A DNA stretch of 32,463 nucleotides from Rhodoluna sp. (GTDB lineage Bacteria > Actinomycetota > Actinomycetes > Actinomycetales > Microbacteriaceae), in NCBI GenBank assembly GCA_016462375.1, contig JAEMTJ010000011.1, positions 1 through 32,463 on the forward strand, written 5' to 3'. Under the pieces are notes generated by a model. It did not search any database. It was not told the origin of the DNA and was given only the letters and a program-made list of their open reading frames with translations. Made by a program: the position numbers and the translations under genes. Of the stretch, positions 31,650 through 32,463 are shown piece by piece; position 1 is the stretch's first letter; each line of letters begins with the position of its first letter.

Positions 31650-32463
31650 CTAAGCGTCTCCACCTGATACGCCAGAAGTTCCAGCGCTGACATCAAGTAG
31701 ACGATACTTATCGATTGCAAGCTGAGGGATGTGTGGAGCCACTTCGCCTCGAGATGCAAGTTGTTCGAGCACTCTAACTACAATCGATGGACCATCAATC
31801 TTGAATGAACGTCTGGCTGCAGCTCTTGTGTCGGAGAATCCAAAACCATCAGCACCTAAAGTTGCATATTCGCCTGGGATCCACTTGCGGATTTGGTCAG
31901 GCACCTGATGCATGTAGTCGGTTACACCAATAAACGGACCAGGTGAACCGGCAAGCTTGTTGGTTAGGTAAGGAAGCGGAGCAGGGTCTGTTGGGTAAAG
32001 GAACTTCTGTTCATCGCAGGCAAGAGCGTTTCTTCTCAGTTCGCTCCAAGATGTAACCGACCAGATGTCGGCTGAAACATTCCAGTCATCATGCAGAAGT
32101 TGCTGTGCTTCGTAAGCCCAAGGGACTGCAACACCGGAGGCGAGAATCTGTGCCTTCTTTGTTGAATCCCCTCCAACGCTTATCCGATGGATGCCTTTTA
32201 GGATTCCTTCAACGTCAACACCAACTGGTTCTGCTGGTTGCACAATTGGTTCGTTATAGACAGTGATGTAGTAGATAACGTTTGGATCAACATGTGTTCC
32301 GCCATACATTCTCTCGATACCGGCTCTTATGATGTGTCCGATTTCATATCCGTAAGCGGGATCGTAAGTTAAAACGCCGCTGGTGGTTGCGGCAATGATA
32401 GGAGAATGACCATAAGCGTGCTGGAGGCCTTCACCGGTCAGTGTTGTTCTTCCAGCGGTAGCG
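31650..32463 (-). CDS. aceE: Pyruvate dehydrogenase E1 component (homodimeric), C-terminal part
   Basis: This is the thiamine-diphosphate-dependent E1 subunit of the pyruvate dehydrogenase complex, AceE type. The reading frame is open to the window edge and starts with ATAGRTTLTGEGLQHAYGHS, which is inside the family, so about 270 of roughly 900 residues are present and the gene continues outside. Seen are YDPAYGYEIGHIIRAG, ERMYGGTH, VIYYITVYNEPIVQP, LLHDDWNVSADIWSVTSW and GADGFGFSDTRAAARRSFKID. The internal ATG at 32309 is not the start. It produces acetyl-CoA directly upstream of the fab genes that consume its derivatives. Confidence 0.96.
   Translation of the reverse strand, partial: ATAGRTTLTGEGLQHAYGHSPIIAATTSGVLTYDPAYGYEIGHIIRAGIERMYGGTHVDPNVIYYITVYNEPIVQPAEPVGVDVEGILKGIHRISVGGDSTKKAQILASGVAVPWAYEAQQLLHDDWNVSADIWSVTSWSELRRNALACDEQKFLYPTDPAPLPYLTNKLAGSPGPFIGVTDYMHQVPDQIRKWIPGEYATLGADGFGFSDTRAAARRSFKIDGPSIVVRVLEQLASRGEVAPHIPQLAIDKYRLLDVSAGTSGVSGGDA

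Noticed and set aside
31650..32463. aceE as a truncated pseudogene
   Set aside because: The frame is open and family-like up to the last base, so it is simply cut by the window edge.
1..32463. CRISPR arrays, insertion sequences, prophage genes or toxin-antitoxin pairs
   Set aside because: No regularly spaced repeats, transposase or integrase-like frames or terminal inverted repeats were seen on reading both strands.

Overview
The window looks like the chromosome of a small-genome, moderately low-GC actinobacterium, most likely Microbacteriaceae of the planktonic Rhodoluna/Aquiluna ('Luna') type. This is inferred from gene order (lepA-hemW-hrcA-dnaJ-rsmE-hinT-phoH-ybeY-corC-era-leuA-recO-uppS-glyS-dusB-dgt-dnaG, and aceE-fabD-fabH-acpP-fabF next to a DUF3145 gene), the actinobacterial LeuA class, very tight packing with 1-4 bp overlaps, frequent GTG/TTG starts and many AGA/AGG codons. 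No phage, insertion sequence, CRISPR array or rRNA was seen. No gene-free stretch exceeds 300 bp.

Region 1 (1-20037, all plus strand) is a long housekeeping run. It holds the C-terminal part of lepA, hemW, a zinc-ribbon/DUF4870 membrane protein, a CIRCE operator with hrcA-dnaJ, rsmE, hinT, phoH, ybeY, a CBS/CorC protein and era. A 168-bp leuA leader follows, with a Leu-rich leader peptide and hairpins, then leuA, recO, uppS, glyS, dusB, dgt, dnaG and a D-2-hydroxyacid dehydrogenase. The themes are translation and ribosome maturation (LepA, RsmE, YbeY, Era, DusB, GlyS), protein folding (HrcA, DnaJ), replication and nucleotide pools (DnaG, Dgt, RecO), and leucine and undecaprenyl-phosphate synthesis.

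Region 2 (20038-25415) is more mixed. It has tRNA-Asn; a membrane sensor-kinase-like protein and a response-regulator-like protein, both of which have lost their phosphotransfer residues; def on the minus strand overlapping the end of the regulator gene; a DMT/NIPA-like membrane transporter; a GT4 glycosyltransferase with a charged helical tail; and a CAU-anticodon tRNA, probably tRNA-Ile2.

Region 3 (25416-32463) is mostly minus strand: a YtcJ-like amidohydrolase with tdk, then, after a divergent plus-strand DUF3145 gene, the fatty-acid synthesis operon read aceE, fabD, fabH, acpP, fabF. aceE runs off the window. It makes acetyl-CoA and the fab genes use it, so pyruvate oxidation and lipid synthesis appear to be co-transcribed.

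The most interesting signals are the co-degenerate two-component pair, the leuA leader with mutually exclusive hairpins, the direct aceE-fabD junction without an intervening regulator, an Asp-to-Glu change in the Era G4 motif, and about 99 bases at the window start that do not encode LepA although the rest of that reading frame does.
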